This document shows positions 38,075 to 45,990 of a stretch of 64,000 nt of DNA, piece by piece. Each line of letters opens with the position of its first letter. The stretch's first letter is position 1. The notes below the pieces were generated by a model. That model made no database searches. It saw nothing but the letters and a program-made list of their open reading frames with translations, and had not been told where the DNA came from. Where the stretch lies: positions 19,506 to 83,505 of the forward strand of contig CAKPXF010000010.1 in NCBI GenBank assembly GCA_934201705.1, written 5' to 3'. This stretch comes from an uncultured Bacilli bacterium (GTDB lineage Bacteria; Bacillota_I; Bacilli_A; RFN20; CAG-631). A program made the translations under genes and the position numbers.

Positions 38075-38620
38075 ATGAATCTTGAAGTAAAAATAATTAA
38101 TAAAAGAAATAAAGATTTTAAAGAAATAAAAAAAATTTATAAGCAATCATTTTTAAAGGAAGAAAGAGTTGTAATACCTTATTTGCTTTATTTATGTAAA
38201 AAAGAAAATGCAAGTTTTTGGGCTTATTATATAGATAATAAGCTTTGTGGAATATCCTATATAATAACAAATGATGATTTTGCTTTTATATTTTATTTAG
38301 CAATTAAAGAAGAATTTCAAAATCAAGGAATTGGAAGTAAAATATTAGATTCAATAAAAAAGGTTTTTAATAAAAAAGCAATTACTATAAATTGTTTAAT
38401 TAACGAAGATGAATTATTTTTAAAAAGAAAAAAATTCTATAAGAAAAATGGCTTTGTCGATACAAATTACATTTTAAGCGATAAGAATAATAAATATAAT
38501 GTTTATTCGACTAATAGAGTTTTATCATTTGGAAAATATAAAGAATTTTTAAATAAATTATCCCTTGGAATATTTAAGGTTGATTTAATAAAGAAAACAA
38601 ACTTAGAAAATAAGGAATAA
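38075..38620 (+). CDS. GNAT-family N-acetyltransferase
   Basis: The GNAT fold is shown by the central strand FIFYLAIKEEFQNQGIGSKIL, whose Q-x-x-G-I-G loop binds acetyl-CoA, and by RKKFYKKNGF near residue 125. The 181-aa length includes a C-terminal extension of about 35 residues rich in Lys. The substrate is unknown. An AAAGGA site precedes the ATG. Confidence 0.85.
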   Translation: MNLEVKIINKRNKDFKEIKKIYKQSFLKEERVVIPYLLYLCKKENASFWAYYIDNKLCGISYIITNDDFAFIFYLAIKEEFQNQGIGSKILDSIKKVFNKKAITINCLINEDELFLKRKKFYKKNGFVDTNYILSDKNNKYNVYSTNRVLSFGKYKEFLNKLSLGIFKVDLIKKTNLENKE

Positions 38621-38623
38621 AAT

Positions 38624-38689
38624 ATGAAGAAGAACTTTATAATAGTTATACTAATTGGAAGTGTTTGTGTTTTATCATGTATTTTATAA
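38624..38689 (+). CDS. 21-residue lipoprotein-signal-peptide-like ORF
   Basis: Starting 3 bases after the acetyltransferase stop, with AAGGA upstream, this frame encodes MKKNFIIVILIGSVCVLSCIL and then stops. It has the exact layout of a type II signal peptide with a lipobox (VLSC), but almost no mature part. It could be a real small lipopeptide or pheromone precursor, or the stump of a lost lipoprotein gene. Confidence 0.35.
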   Translation: MKKNFIIVILIGSVCVLSCIL

Positions 38690-38730
38690 CAATTAATATA
38701 TTATAGTATGAGTTTAAAGAGGGAAAAGCA

Positions 38731-39558
38731 ATGAATAAAAAAATTTTATTAATAAATGATATGGCAGGATATGGTAAGGTTGCATTATCAGCAATGATTC
38801 CTATTCTTTCGTATTTAAAATATCAAATATTTAATTTACCAACAGCTTTAGTTTCAAACACATTAGATTATGGTAAATTTGAAATTCTTGAAACCACACC
38901 ATATATGAAAAATACCTTAAAGGTTTGGAATGAACTAAATTTTTCTTTTGATGTTATATCAACAGGCTTTTTATTTTCAACGCAACAAACAAAGCTAGTA
39001 TATGATTTTTGTAAAGCTCAAAAAGAAAAGGGGAGCTTAATAATTGTTGATCCAATAATGGGAGACAATTTAAAACTTTATAATGGTGTTAGTAAAGATA
39101 ATGTTTCCTATATGAAAGAAATGATAAAAATAGGAGATGTAATAATGCCAAATTTCACTGAAGCGACATTTATTAGTGATTATTTAATTGGAAAAAGAGT
39201 AATTAGCAAAGATGAAGCTAAATCATTAGTGTATAAATTAAAAAAACAGGGCGCTAAAAATATTATAATAACCTCAACAAATATTGCAAATGAAATGCAT
39301 ACAATTGTTTACGATTCTAATAAAGATGATATTTATTTTAACAAATATGAAGAAATTCCAGCAAGTTTTCCTGGAACAGGAGATATTTTTTCATCAGTAT
39401 TTATAAGTGAATATTTAAAAAATAATGATTTAAATAATTCATGTATCAAAGCTATGAATGTTGTAAAAAAGATGATTGCCTTAAATATAAGTAATGTAGA
39501 TAAATTAAAGGGAATTCCGCTTGAATTACATTTAAATTTGTTAGATGAGGATAAGTAA
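38731..39558 (+). CDS. Pyridoxal/pyridoxamine kinase-like protein (ribokinase fold)
   Basis: A 275-aa PfkB/ribokinase-superfamily kinase of the vitamin B6/HMP kinase group: N-terminal INDMAGYGKVALSAMIPIL, the middle VDPIMGDN, PNFTEATFIS, and the anion-hole region PGTGDIFSSVF with the catalytic Asp. It is expected to phosphorylate pyridoxamine or pyridoxal with ATP, giving cofactor PLP/PMP by salvage. No B6 synthesis genes are nearby. AGAGGG precedes the ATG. The next small gene starts 1 base after its stop. Confidence 0.85.
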   Translation: MNKKILLINDMAGYGKVALSAMIPILSYLKYQIFNLPTALVSNTLDYGKFEILETTPYMKNTLKVWNELNFSFDVISTGFLFSTQQTKLVYDFCKAQKEKGSLIIVDPIMGDNLKLYNGVSKDNVSYMKEMIKIGDVIMPNFTEATFISDYLIGKRVISKDEAKSLVYKLKKQGAKNIIITSTNIANEMHTIVYDSNKDDIYFNKYEEIPASFPGTGDIFSSVFISEYLKNNDLNNSCIKAMNVVKKMIALNISNVDKLKGIPLELHLNLLDEDK

Positions 39559-39559
39559 A

Positions 39560-39820
39560 ATGGACAAATGCAAAATAAAAATAACGTTAATAAAAAAAAT
39601 TGGAAACACACCATGCCATAGAGGGCATAAGGTTGGCGATAGTTTCGATTTTGATACTCAAAGGGGAGAAATTTGTCCTTTAGCTATGCATGTTGCCTTC
39701 CCATTTATTGATATTTTAAGGTATGGAGGAAGTATTCCAAACAATCCAAAAGGAACAGCAACATTTTGCTGCCCAGATGCTGACACTATAAATGTTTTTA
39801 AAATAGAGGTAGAAGAATAA
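39560..39820 (+). CDS. TIGR04076-family small Cys-containing protein
   Basis: The ATG at 39560 is chosen over one at 39545, which sits on the ribosome site GAGGATAAG. The 86 residues show the family features: a beta strand KIKITLIK, CHRGHKVGDSF, the conserved ICPLAMHVAFPFIDILRYGGSIP and a final FCCPDA. Function unknown; Cys and His residues suggest metal or redox chemistry. It is coupled to the kinase gene. Confidence 0.8.
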   Translation: MDKCKIKITLIKKIGNTPCHRGHKVGDSFDFDTQRGEICPLAMHVAFPFIDILRYGGSIPNNPKGTATFCCPDADTINVFKIEVEE

Positions 39821-39824
39821 TTAA

Positions 39825-40784
39825 TTATTTTGGCTCAATTGCATAAGATTTATAGTTATAATCTTTGTAGTCAACTTTTTCCTCTAAATTTGATTTTCTA
39901 TAACTTGATGGTGTTAATCCTATCATTTTTTTAAATTCATAATTTAACTGATTTTTATCTTTAAAGCCAACTTCAGTGGCAATTTTTGAAATTTGATAAG
40001 AAGTGCTATATAGTAATTTTTTTGCTTTTTGCACACGTAAAACATTTATAAAACTCCAAATGGTTTGGCCCATTTGTTTTTTATATTGATGTTCAAGATA
40101 TGATTTAGATATATTAATATATGCGGCAATTTCAGAAATTGATATATCATTTTTTTGATAATTTTCCATAATATAAGAGTTAACCTTTCTAATATATGAT
40201 ATAGCTCCAATAGTTTTGTTTGATATACAATTTGATATTTCAATGAATAAACTTATTTCTTTTATTATAATTTGTAAATTATTTTCAATAGTCTTATTTT
40301 TATTTTCAAGAATAAGAATTAATTCTTTTAATGTGGTTCCTATTTGTGATGTATCATTTGACAAGATGTAGCCATCAGGACTTTTTATGATATTACTTAA
40401 CTTTGTTTCATTAAAAAGCTTATCAAAATCAATGTTCATTACCTTTCTAATACTACCTATCATTTCATGATTTAAATCAGTTGTTAAAAATTCCATATTA
40501 TAAATAAAGGCTTTTTGTCCTTTGTTCATTTTTAAAATATGGTAGAAATTTGGCTTAATTAAAATAAATTGACCTTGAGATATAATATGTTCTTCTAAAT
40601 CAGTTAAATTTTCATCACTTGCTGTTTCAACAGTAAAAGAACCACTACTTGCATACATTATTTCAAAATAGTTGTGATGATGCATCCACATAGAAAATGT
40701 GTCATCGAACCATTTCATATAATATTGAAGAGGAACAATTGCCATGTTTTTCAGGTTAATTTGTTTGTATGAGTTAGCTTTCAT
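39825..40784 (-). CDS. AraC-family regulator of the polysaccharide locus
   Basis: The ATG at 40784 follows GGAG by 10 bases (319 aa). Residues about 30-130 form a cupin ligand domain (HHHNYFEIMYASSGSF). Residues about 205-305 form the AraC double helix-turn-helix (ISEIAAYINISKSYLEHQYKKQ and ISKIATEVGFKDKNQLNYEFKK). It faces the glycan-utilisation genes across a 244-base divergent region and is the likely activator, responding to a sugar. Regulation of the locus is inferred from position. Confidence 0.9.
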   Translation of the reverse strand: MKANSYKQINLKNMAIVPLQYYMKWFDDTFSMWMHHHNYFEIMYASSGSFTVETASDENLTDLEEHIISQGQFILIKPNFYHILKMNKGQKAFIYNMEFLTTDLNHEMIGSIRKVMNIDFDKLFNETKLSNIIKSPDGYILSNDTSQIGTTLKELILILENKNKTIENNLQIIIKEISLFIEISNCISNKTIGAISYIRKVNSYIMENYQKNDISISEIAAYINISKSYLEHQYKKQMGQTIWSFINVLRVQKAKKLLYSTSYQISKIATEVGFKDKNQLNYEFKKMIGLTPSSYRKSNLEEKVDYKDYNYKSYAIEPK

Positions 40785-40810
40785 TGTGCACAATCTCCTT
40801 ATTTAATTGC

Positions 40811-40839
40811 ATTTTAATGCAGATTTGCTTAAAATTCAA
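40811..40839 (-). promoter_or_regulatory. Promoter of the AraC-type regulator gene
   Basis: On the minus strand TTGAAT (40839-40834), a 17-base spacer and TAAAAT (40816-40811), 27 bases before the ATG. Confidence 0.6.
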
Positions 40840-40881
40840 GCCAAAAGATTGAAAAAGTGCTTTTTTTTGAAGTTACCCTAA

Positions 40882-40941
40882 TTGTTAAATTGATTTTGTA
40901 TTGTATAATGAGCATGTCAATACATTTGAAAGCGGATACAT
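40882..40941 (+). promoter_or_regulatory. Promoter of the glycan locus with a cre (CcpA) site
   Basis: TTGTTA (40882-40887), a 16-base spacer and TATAAT (40904-40909) place the start near 40916. TTGAAAGCGGATACAT (40926-40941) fits every position of the cre consensus WTGNAARCGNWWWCAW. Its position just after the start would let CcpA-HPr(Ser-P) block the polymerase when preferred sugars are present. Consensus match is seen; control is inferred. Confidence 0.75.
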
Positions 40942-40998
40942 TTTGGTTATAAATTAATAGTCAAATATTTGCTTTTCAAAGTATACAAATTAATTTAT

Positions 40999-41028
40999 AA
41001 GGAGGAATCGAGGAAACTCGAAAAAATT
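40999..41028 (+). promoter_or_regulatory. Ribosome site with a hairpin in its spacer
   Basis: AAGGAGG (40999-41005) lies 23 bases before the ATG at 41029, too far by itself. Between them TCGAG and CTCGA (41008-41012 and 41017-41021) close a GAAA tetraloop. Folding this hairpin shortens the effective distance to 9 bases, which is optimal. This supports the ATG at 41029. Confidence 0.6.
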
Positions 41029-44000
41029 ATGGAAAAGTATAAAAAACAAAAATTTTTAGCTGTTTCTTTGTCTTTATTAGCATGTTTTACAATGACTTTA
41101 CCTCATGTTGAACGTAAAGTTAGTGCTTCTATAGAAGAAGATAGTGTAAATCCAATTGCTAGATATGAATTTAAAGATGCAGCAAACCCAGGTAAAGATT
41201 CAATGGGTAATTATGATTTAATAACTCAAATTGCTGATGGAAAAACAGAAGGTGCAGTAAATGTAAGTGAAGGTGTTGCTACATTTGATGGAACAGCAGG
41301 TTTAATTCCTGGAAGTGAAGAAAAAGATATTAGTGAAAAATTAAATTCATTCACACTTGCATTTGACGTAAAAACATCAGGAACAAATGGTGGATGGGCA
41401 TCACCAGCTGGATTTGGATGGAATGGTTGGGATGCAACAAAATGGGGAACATTCCAATTTTCATCTGGATCAGATATTTTAAGATTTACAACAGCTAGTA
41501 ACTTAGTTGAAGGAACAAGTAATGTAGATGGGAATCCAAATCCTTATTGGGGAAAAGAAATTGGAAATATTGGAACAAGCGATTTTCATAAGGTAATATT
41601 AACAGTAAATACATCTTCAACAATTGATGTGTACTTAGATGGTGTAAATAAGTATTCATATAAAACACCAGAAAATTTCTCATTAAAGGATTCAAACATG
41701 AGCTTTGGACTTGGTGGAGATAGCGCTTGGAATCATATTTACAATGCTTTTATAGGTTCATTAAAGAATGTTGAAATTTATGACTTTGCCTTTAATGAAT
41801 TACAAACAATTGCTTATAATATCAATGGTTGCTTAACTGCAAAGGATATTGCAGAACAAGAAGTCGTTAATCCATTATCTAAATATGAATTTGAAGATGA
41901 AACAAATCCAGGTAAAGATTCAATGGGTAATTATGATTTAGTAACTAGAGTAGCAGATGGAAAAACTGAAGGTGCTGTAAGTGTAAGTGAAGGTGTTGCT
42001 ACATTTGATGGAACAGCAGGTTTAATTCCTGGAAGTGAAGAAAAAGATATTAGTGAAAAATTAAATTCATTCACACTTGCATTTGACGTAAAAACATCAG
42101 GAACAAATGGTGGATGGGCATCACCAGCTGGATTTGGATGGAATGGTTGGGATGCAACAAAATGGGGAACATTCCAATTTTCATCTGGATCAGATATTTT
42201 AAGATTTACAACAGCTAGTAACTTAGTTGAAGGAACAAGTAATGTAGATGGGAATCCAAATCCTTATTGGGGAAAAGAAATTGGAAATATTGGAACAAGC
42301 GATTTTCATAAGGTAATATTAACAGTAAATACATCGTCAACAATTGATGTGTACTTAGATGGTGTAAATAAGTATTCATATAAAACGCCAGAAAATTATT
42401 CATTAAAAGATGGAAATATGCGTTTTGCATTAGGTGGAGAGTGTGTATGGGGTAACATATATAATGCTTTTGTAGGTTCATTAAAGAATGTTGAAATTTA
42501 TGATTTTGCTTTAAATAAAACCCAAGCAGTTCAATATAATGCAACAGGAAAAGTTTATAGAGCACTTGACGTATTTGTAGAGTCAGCAAACGTTGATTTG
42601 AGTTCTCAAATTATCGTTCCTAGCGATGCAAGTGATGAAGAAATTATGCTTTATGCTCCAGAAACATCAACAGTTGATGTAACAATGTCTAATAAAACAA
42701 CTGTTAAAGCAACAGTTAAATGGACAAATGTTACTACTGTTAATAATGAAAAATGCTTAGAAGGAACAATTCAAGGTTTAGCAAATAAAAATAATGTTAA
42801 AGCATATGCTAAGATTTCTTTAGCTTCAAATGTTAAAGAATTACTTCCAATTGCTAAGTATGAATTTAAAGATGCAACTAACCCTGGTAAAGATTCAATG
42901 GGTAATTACAATTTAACAACTATTTTAGCTGAAAATGTCACTGAATCAGGGATTAAGGTTAATAACGGTGTTGCTACATTTGATGGAACAGCAGGACTTG
43001 TAAGTACTGATGAAAATGATATTACAAAGGCTTTAGATACATTTACTTTATCATTTACAATTAAAGCAAAAGAAGTTTCATCTTCATGGTCAGAACCAAT
43101 TGGCTTTGGTTGGAATGATTGGACGCCAACAAAGTGGGCGTTATTTGAATTATCAACTTCAAAGGATTTAAGATTTACAACAGCTACTGGAATTGATGAA
43201 AATACTGGTTATGGTAATGTTGATGGCAATACAAATCAATGGTGGGGTCAAGTAATTGGTGATGTTACTGATTATGCAAATATCGTTTTAACAGTATCAG
43301 AAGAGACTATTACAATTTACTACAATGGTGCTATTAAGTACCAATATGCTTTACCTGAAAATTATAGTGTAAGTGGAAATAATATGCACTTTGCAATTGG
43401 TGGAAATGGAACTTGGGGTTCTGTACGTAATATGTTTATTGGTGATATTGCAAATGTTTCTGTATATGATTTTGCTGTTAACGATTTACAAGCAAAAGTA
43501 TTAAGTGGAACAAATGCTATTAAAACTAATACAATTGGAAATGTATCTTATATTGATAGTATTGAAAAAACTCCAGTATTTGAAAATAATCAAATTAGTA
43601 AAGAAACATTATATTCAAATATGAGCTGTGATGAAATGCTAGCTTTAGTAAATAAAGCCACAGTTAATGCTAAACTAAATGATAACACAACAAAAGCATT
43701 AAATGTCACATGGAATGAGGTTGTTAATGAAAATGGTGTTTATACATTAAAGGGTTATGCAAATGCAACAATGCAAGGTGTTTTAACAACACTTAAGGGT
43801 GAAGAAATTGAAGTTACATTAAATGTTGAAACTAAAGAAGATCCAGATCCAACTCCTTCAGTTGAACCAAGTGTAGAGCCTTCGGTTGAACCAAGTGTAG
43901 AGCCTTCAAACGAGCCAAGCAGTGAACCTTCAAGTGAAGTAAGTGAAACGCCATCTTCTAGTGAAACTACAAATAGTAGTACTCATAATACATCTTCAAA

Positions 44001-44106
44001 TGAAGAAAAGCCAAATGAAAACAAAAAAGGCTGTAAAGGAAGTGTAGCTACTCCATTAATGGGATTACTAGCTTGTGCATTACTTTTAAAGAAAAAAAGA
44101 AAATAA
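41029..44106 (+). CDS. Large LamG-repeat surface protein with Cys-containing C-terminal anchor
   Basis: A 1025-aa secreted protein starting MEKYKKQKFLAVSLSLLACF with a signal peptide. Three LamG/concanavalin-A-like domains follow: one near residues 45-270, one near 285-510 (almost identical to the first) and a divergent one near 605-820. Short beta domains separate and follow them. A P-S-V-E-P-S repeat and a Ser/Thr/Asn linker (about 940-995) lead to GCKGSVATPLMGLLAC (Cys near 1002), a hydrophobic helix and the tail KKKRK. It probably binds glycan at the cell surface; no catalytic residues were recognised. The LPXTG motif is absent. Confidence 0.82.
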   Translation: MEKYKKQKFLAVSLSLLACFTMTLPHVERKVSASIEEDSVNPIARYEFKDAANPGKDSMGNYDLITQIADGKTEGAVNVSEGVATFDGTAGLIPGSEEKDISEKLNSFTLAFDVKTSGTNGGWASPAGFGWNGWDATKWGTFQFSSGSDILRFTTASNLVEGTSNVDGNPNPYWGKEIGNIGTSDFHKVILTVNTSSTIDVYLDGVNKYSYKTPENFSLKDSNMSFGLGGDSAWNHIYNAFIGSLKNVEIYDFAFNELQTIAYNINGCLTAKDIAEQEVVNPLSKYEFEDETNPGKDSMGNYDLVTRVADGKTEGAVSVSEGVATFDGTAGLIPGSEEKDISEKLNSFTLAFDVKTSGTNGGWASPAGFGWNGWDATKWGTFQFSSGSDILRFTTASNLVEGTSNVDGNPNPYWGKEIGNIGTSDFHKVILTVNTSSTIDVYLDGVNKYSYKTPENYSLKDGNMRFALGGECVWGNIYNAFVGSLKNVEIYDFALNKTQAVQYNATGKVYRALDVFVESANVDLSSQIIVPSDASDEEIMLYAPETSTVDVTMSNKTTVKATVKWTNVTTVNNEKCLEGTIQGLANKNNVKAYAKISLASNVKELLPIAKYEFKDATNPGKDSMGNYNLTTILAENVTESGIKVNNGVATFDGTAGLVSTDENDITKALDTFTLSFTIKAKEVSSSWSEPIGFGWNDWTPTKWALFELSTSKDLRFTTATGIDENTGYGNVDGNTNQWWGQVIGDVTDYANIVLTVSEETITIYYNGAIKYQYALPENYSVSGNNMHFAIGGNGTWGSVRNMFIGDIANVSVYDFAVNDLQAKVLSGTNAIKTNTIGNVSYIDSIEKTPVFENNQISKETLYSNMSCDEMLALVNKATVNAKLNDNTTKALNVTWNEVVNENGVYTLKGYANATMQGVLTTLKGEEIEVTLNVETKEDPDPTPSVEPSVEPSVEPSVEPSNEPSSEPSSEVSETPSSSETTNSSTHNTSSNEEKPNENKKGCKGSVATPLMGLLACALLLKKKRK
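41262..42335 (+). repeat. Two direct copies of a 354-bp identical segment inside the LamG gene
   Basis: Bases 41262-41615 are identical to 41982-42335, offset 720 bases (240 codons). Similarity continues on both sides with scattered substitutions, for example T41616 against G42336. The third LamG domain is clearly diverged. This points to a recent duplication or gene conversion. Confidence 0.95.
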
Positions 44107-44128
44107 TTAAGGTTTTAAGTTAAATACT

Positions 44129-44164
44129 CAAGGGGCTTCACTTGTGTTTTGGTGAAGTTCTTTG
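44129..44164 (+). promoter_or_regulatory. Intercistronic hairpin between the surface-protein and binding-protein genes
   Basis: Bases 44129-44141 pair with 44152-44164 over 13 positions (three G-U pairs) with a 10-base loop. There is no U-tract, so it is more likely an RNA-stability or processing hairpin or a weak terminator than a full stop. Confidence 0.5.
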
Positions 44165-44182
44165 AATAATTAAGGAGGATAT

Positions 44183-45973
44183 ATGAAAAATAATAAATTT
44201 AATATTTTATTACTTGTTGGTTTAGCATCTTTATCATTAGTTGGATGTAATACTACAGACAATAGTGATAAAAACAATCCGGTAAGCGATGGTGGAGCTT
44301 ATAATGAAATTGAAGATGAAGATGTAACTTCAATAACAGTCTTTAAAAATGATTGGGCTGATTTTAATACGGCAAGATTAAATAACACACCAATTTATTC
44401 AACAATTAAAAATAAGATTAATTGTGATATCGAAGCATTAAACTCTTCAAGTGGTACTTGGGAAGGGCAATTGTCTTTACTTCAAGCTGATGGTGATTTA
44501 CCTAATATCTTTTTAACAAATGGACCAGATAATTCATTCTTCTTCAATAAGCTAATTAGAAATGAAGATATTTTGCCAATTTCTGATTGGGTATCAGAAG
44601 AACATTATTCAAATATTTATAATTATTTAAAGCAATTTGAATTTTTAAGATCAAATGTTTCTTATTCAAATGGAAAAGCTTGGTTTATACCTTCATCTTG
44701 GCATCTTGAAAAATCATTATATGTAAGAACTGACTGGATTGAAAACTTAAATAAAAAGTTGGATCAAATTTTAGTTTCTGAAAAAATTGTTAACAGTGCA
44801 AGTGAAATTACTGATGAAATTAGAAATACTTGGAAATATAAAATTCCAGATAACTTACTTGAATTTTATAGATTAGCTAGAGCATTTACATTGTATGATC
44901 CAGATAATAATGGAAAAAATGATACATCTGGTTATGTTTCTGAATCAAATAAGGATATGGATGCATGGATTTATTTAGCATTTGATGCTGGATGGGATCA
45001 ATTTATTAAAGAAGGAGATAGCTATATTTATAGTGATATTTCAGATGGTGCTATGTATGCAACAGCCTTCGTTACTCGTTTAATATCTGAAGGATATATG
45101 TCTATTGACTCATTAACTGCTGATAATGAAATTAAGCAATCAAGATTTATGAATGGTAAAGCTGGAATGATGTATGCTCATAACTGGTATAACGTTATTG
45201 CCTCAGGTTTAATGGCAGCATCTAATCGTACACTTGAAGAAGCTCGTAATAGTATTGCTATCGTTGAACCACCAGTAGGTAAAAATGGTTCGCATGGTGG
45301 TGGAGGCGAAAAGGGATTCTGGCAAGGATTCTGCATTAATGCCAATATGTCTAATTCAAGAATTAGAAAATGTTTAGAATTCTATGATTATTTATTAAGT
45401 GATGAAGGTTATAACTTATTACAATATGGCGTTGAAGGTGTTAACTATAAAAAGAATGCCGATGGTACTTTAACTAATCTAATGCCACAAGATGCTGATG
45501 GCTTCTATCCATTTTTAACTTCTTATGATTCTGCATCATTACTATATGCTTTAGTTGACTGGACAATGGCTTATAGATGTGAAGTTGCAACAAATGCTGA
45601 TATTATTGTAACACGTCAAAGAGAATCAGAAAGGAATTCAGGATTTAGTGATTACCCTTGTGTAACAACTGATTCATATGTTGAATGTATAGATGATTGT
45701 CACAACTTATTTATTGAAACTATTACAATTCTTGAAAAGAATGATAAATCATTATTCTATGATCCAAGTGATGCTACAAATTATAATCCAACAAAATTTA
45801 GTTATGATGATTTATATAATTTGCCAAGATCATTCACTAAAAAATGGAGTTCATTTGTAAGTAATTATAAAGACTCTAAATATGGTGGAGATAGATTTAT
45901 GAATGATTACAATGAGTATATTAACTCAGGAAAAGCTAAAAAGGTTACTATAAGTGACTATATATTTAAATAA
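44183..45973 (+). CDS. LplA-type carbohydrate-binding lipoprotein of an ABC transporter
   Basis: A 596-aa extracellular solute-binding protein with lipobox LVGC (Cys near residue 23). The layout fits the LplA/YtcQ group that pairs with LplB/LplC permeases: an N-terminal ITVFKNDW strand, GDLPNIFLTNGPDN, TDWIENLNKKL in a long linker, and a region YDPDNNGKNDTSGY with the D-x-D-N-x-N-G pattern typical of these proteins. It likely captures oligosaccharides released by the surface enzymes. The matching permeases are at 49393 and 50373; no ATPase is encoded in the locus, so a shared MsmX-type ATPase is expected. Confidence 0.85.
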   Translation: MKNNKFNILLLVGLASLSLVGCNTTDNSDKNNPVSDGGAYNEIEDEDVTSITVFKNDWADFNTARLNNTPIYSTIKNKINCDIEALNSSSGTWEGQLSLLQADGDLPNIFLTNGPDNSFFFNKLIRNEDILPISDWVSEEHYSNIYNYLKQFEFLRSNVSYSNGKAWFIPSSWHLEKSLYVRTDWIENLNKKLDQILVSEKIVNSASEITDEIRNTWKYKIPDNLLEFYRLARAFTLYDPDNNGKNDTSGYVSESNKDMDAWIYLAFDAGWDQFIKEGDSYIYSDISDGAMYATAFVTRLISEGYMSIDSLTADNEIKQSRFMNGKAGMMYAHNWYNVIASGLMAASNRTLEEARNSIAIVEPPVGKNGSHGGGGEKGFWQGFCINANMSNSRIRKCLEFYDYLLSDEGYNLLQYGVEGVNYKKNADGTLTNLMPQDADGFYPFLTSYDSASLLYALVDWTMAYRCEVATNADIIVTRQRESERNSGFSDYPCVTTDSYVECIDDCHNLFIETITILEKNDKSLFYDPSDATNYNPTKFSYDDLYNLPRSFTKKWSSFVSNYKDSKYGGDRFMNDYNEYINSGKAKKVTISDYIFK

Positions 45974-45990
45974 TTAGGAAAGGGAAAACT

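Noticed and set aside
41495..42589. Two minus-strand frames opposite the LamG repeats
   Set aside because: They are mirror frames of the duplicated coding sequence; they repeat because the gene repeats, and they lack starts with ribosome sites.
43855..43945. Proline-Ser-Val-Glu repeat as a separate genetic element
   Set aside because: It is an in-frame low-complexity linker of the LamG surface protein.
44129..44164. Strong intrinsic terminator after the first LamG gene
   Set aside because: The 13-bp stem has no T-tract, so full termination is not supported; recorded as an intercistronic hairpin.
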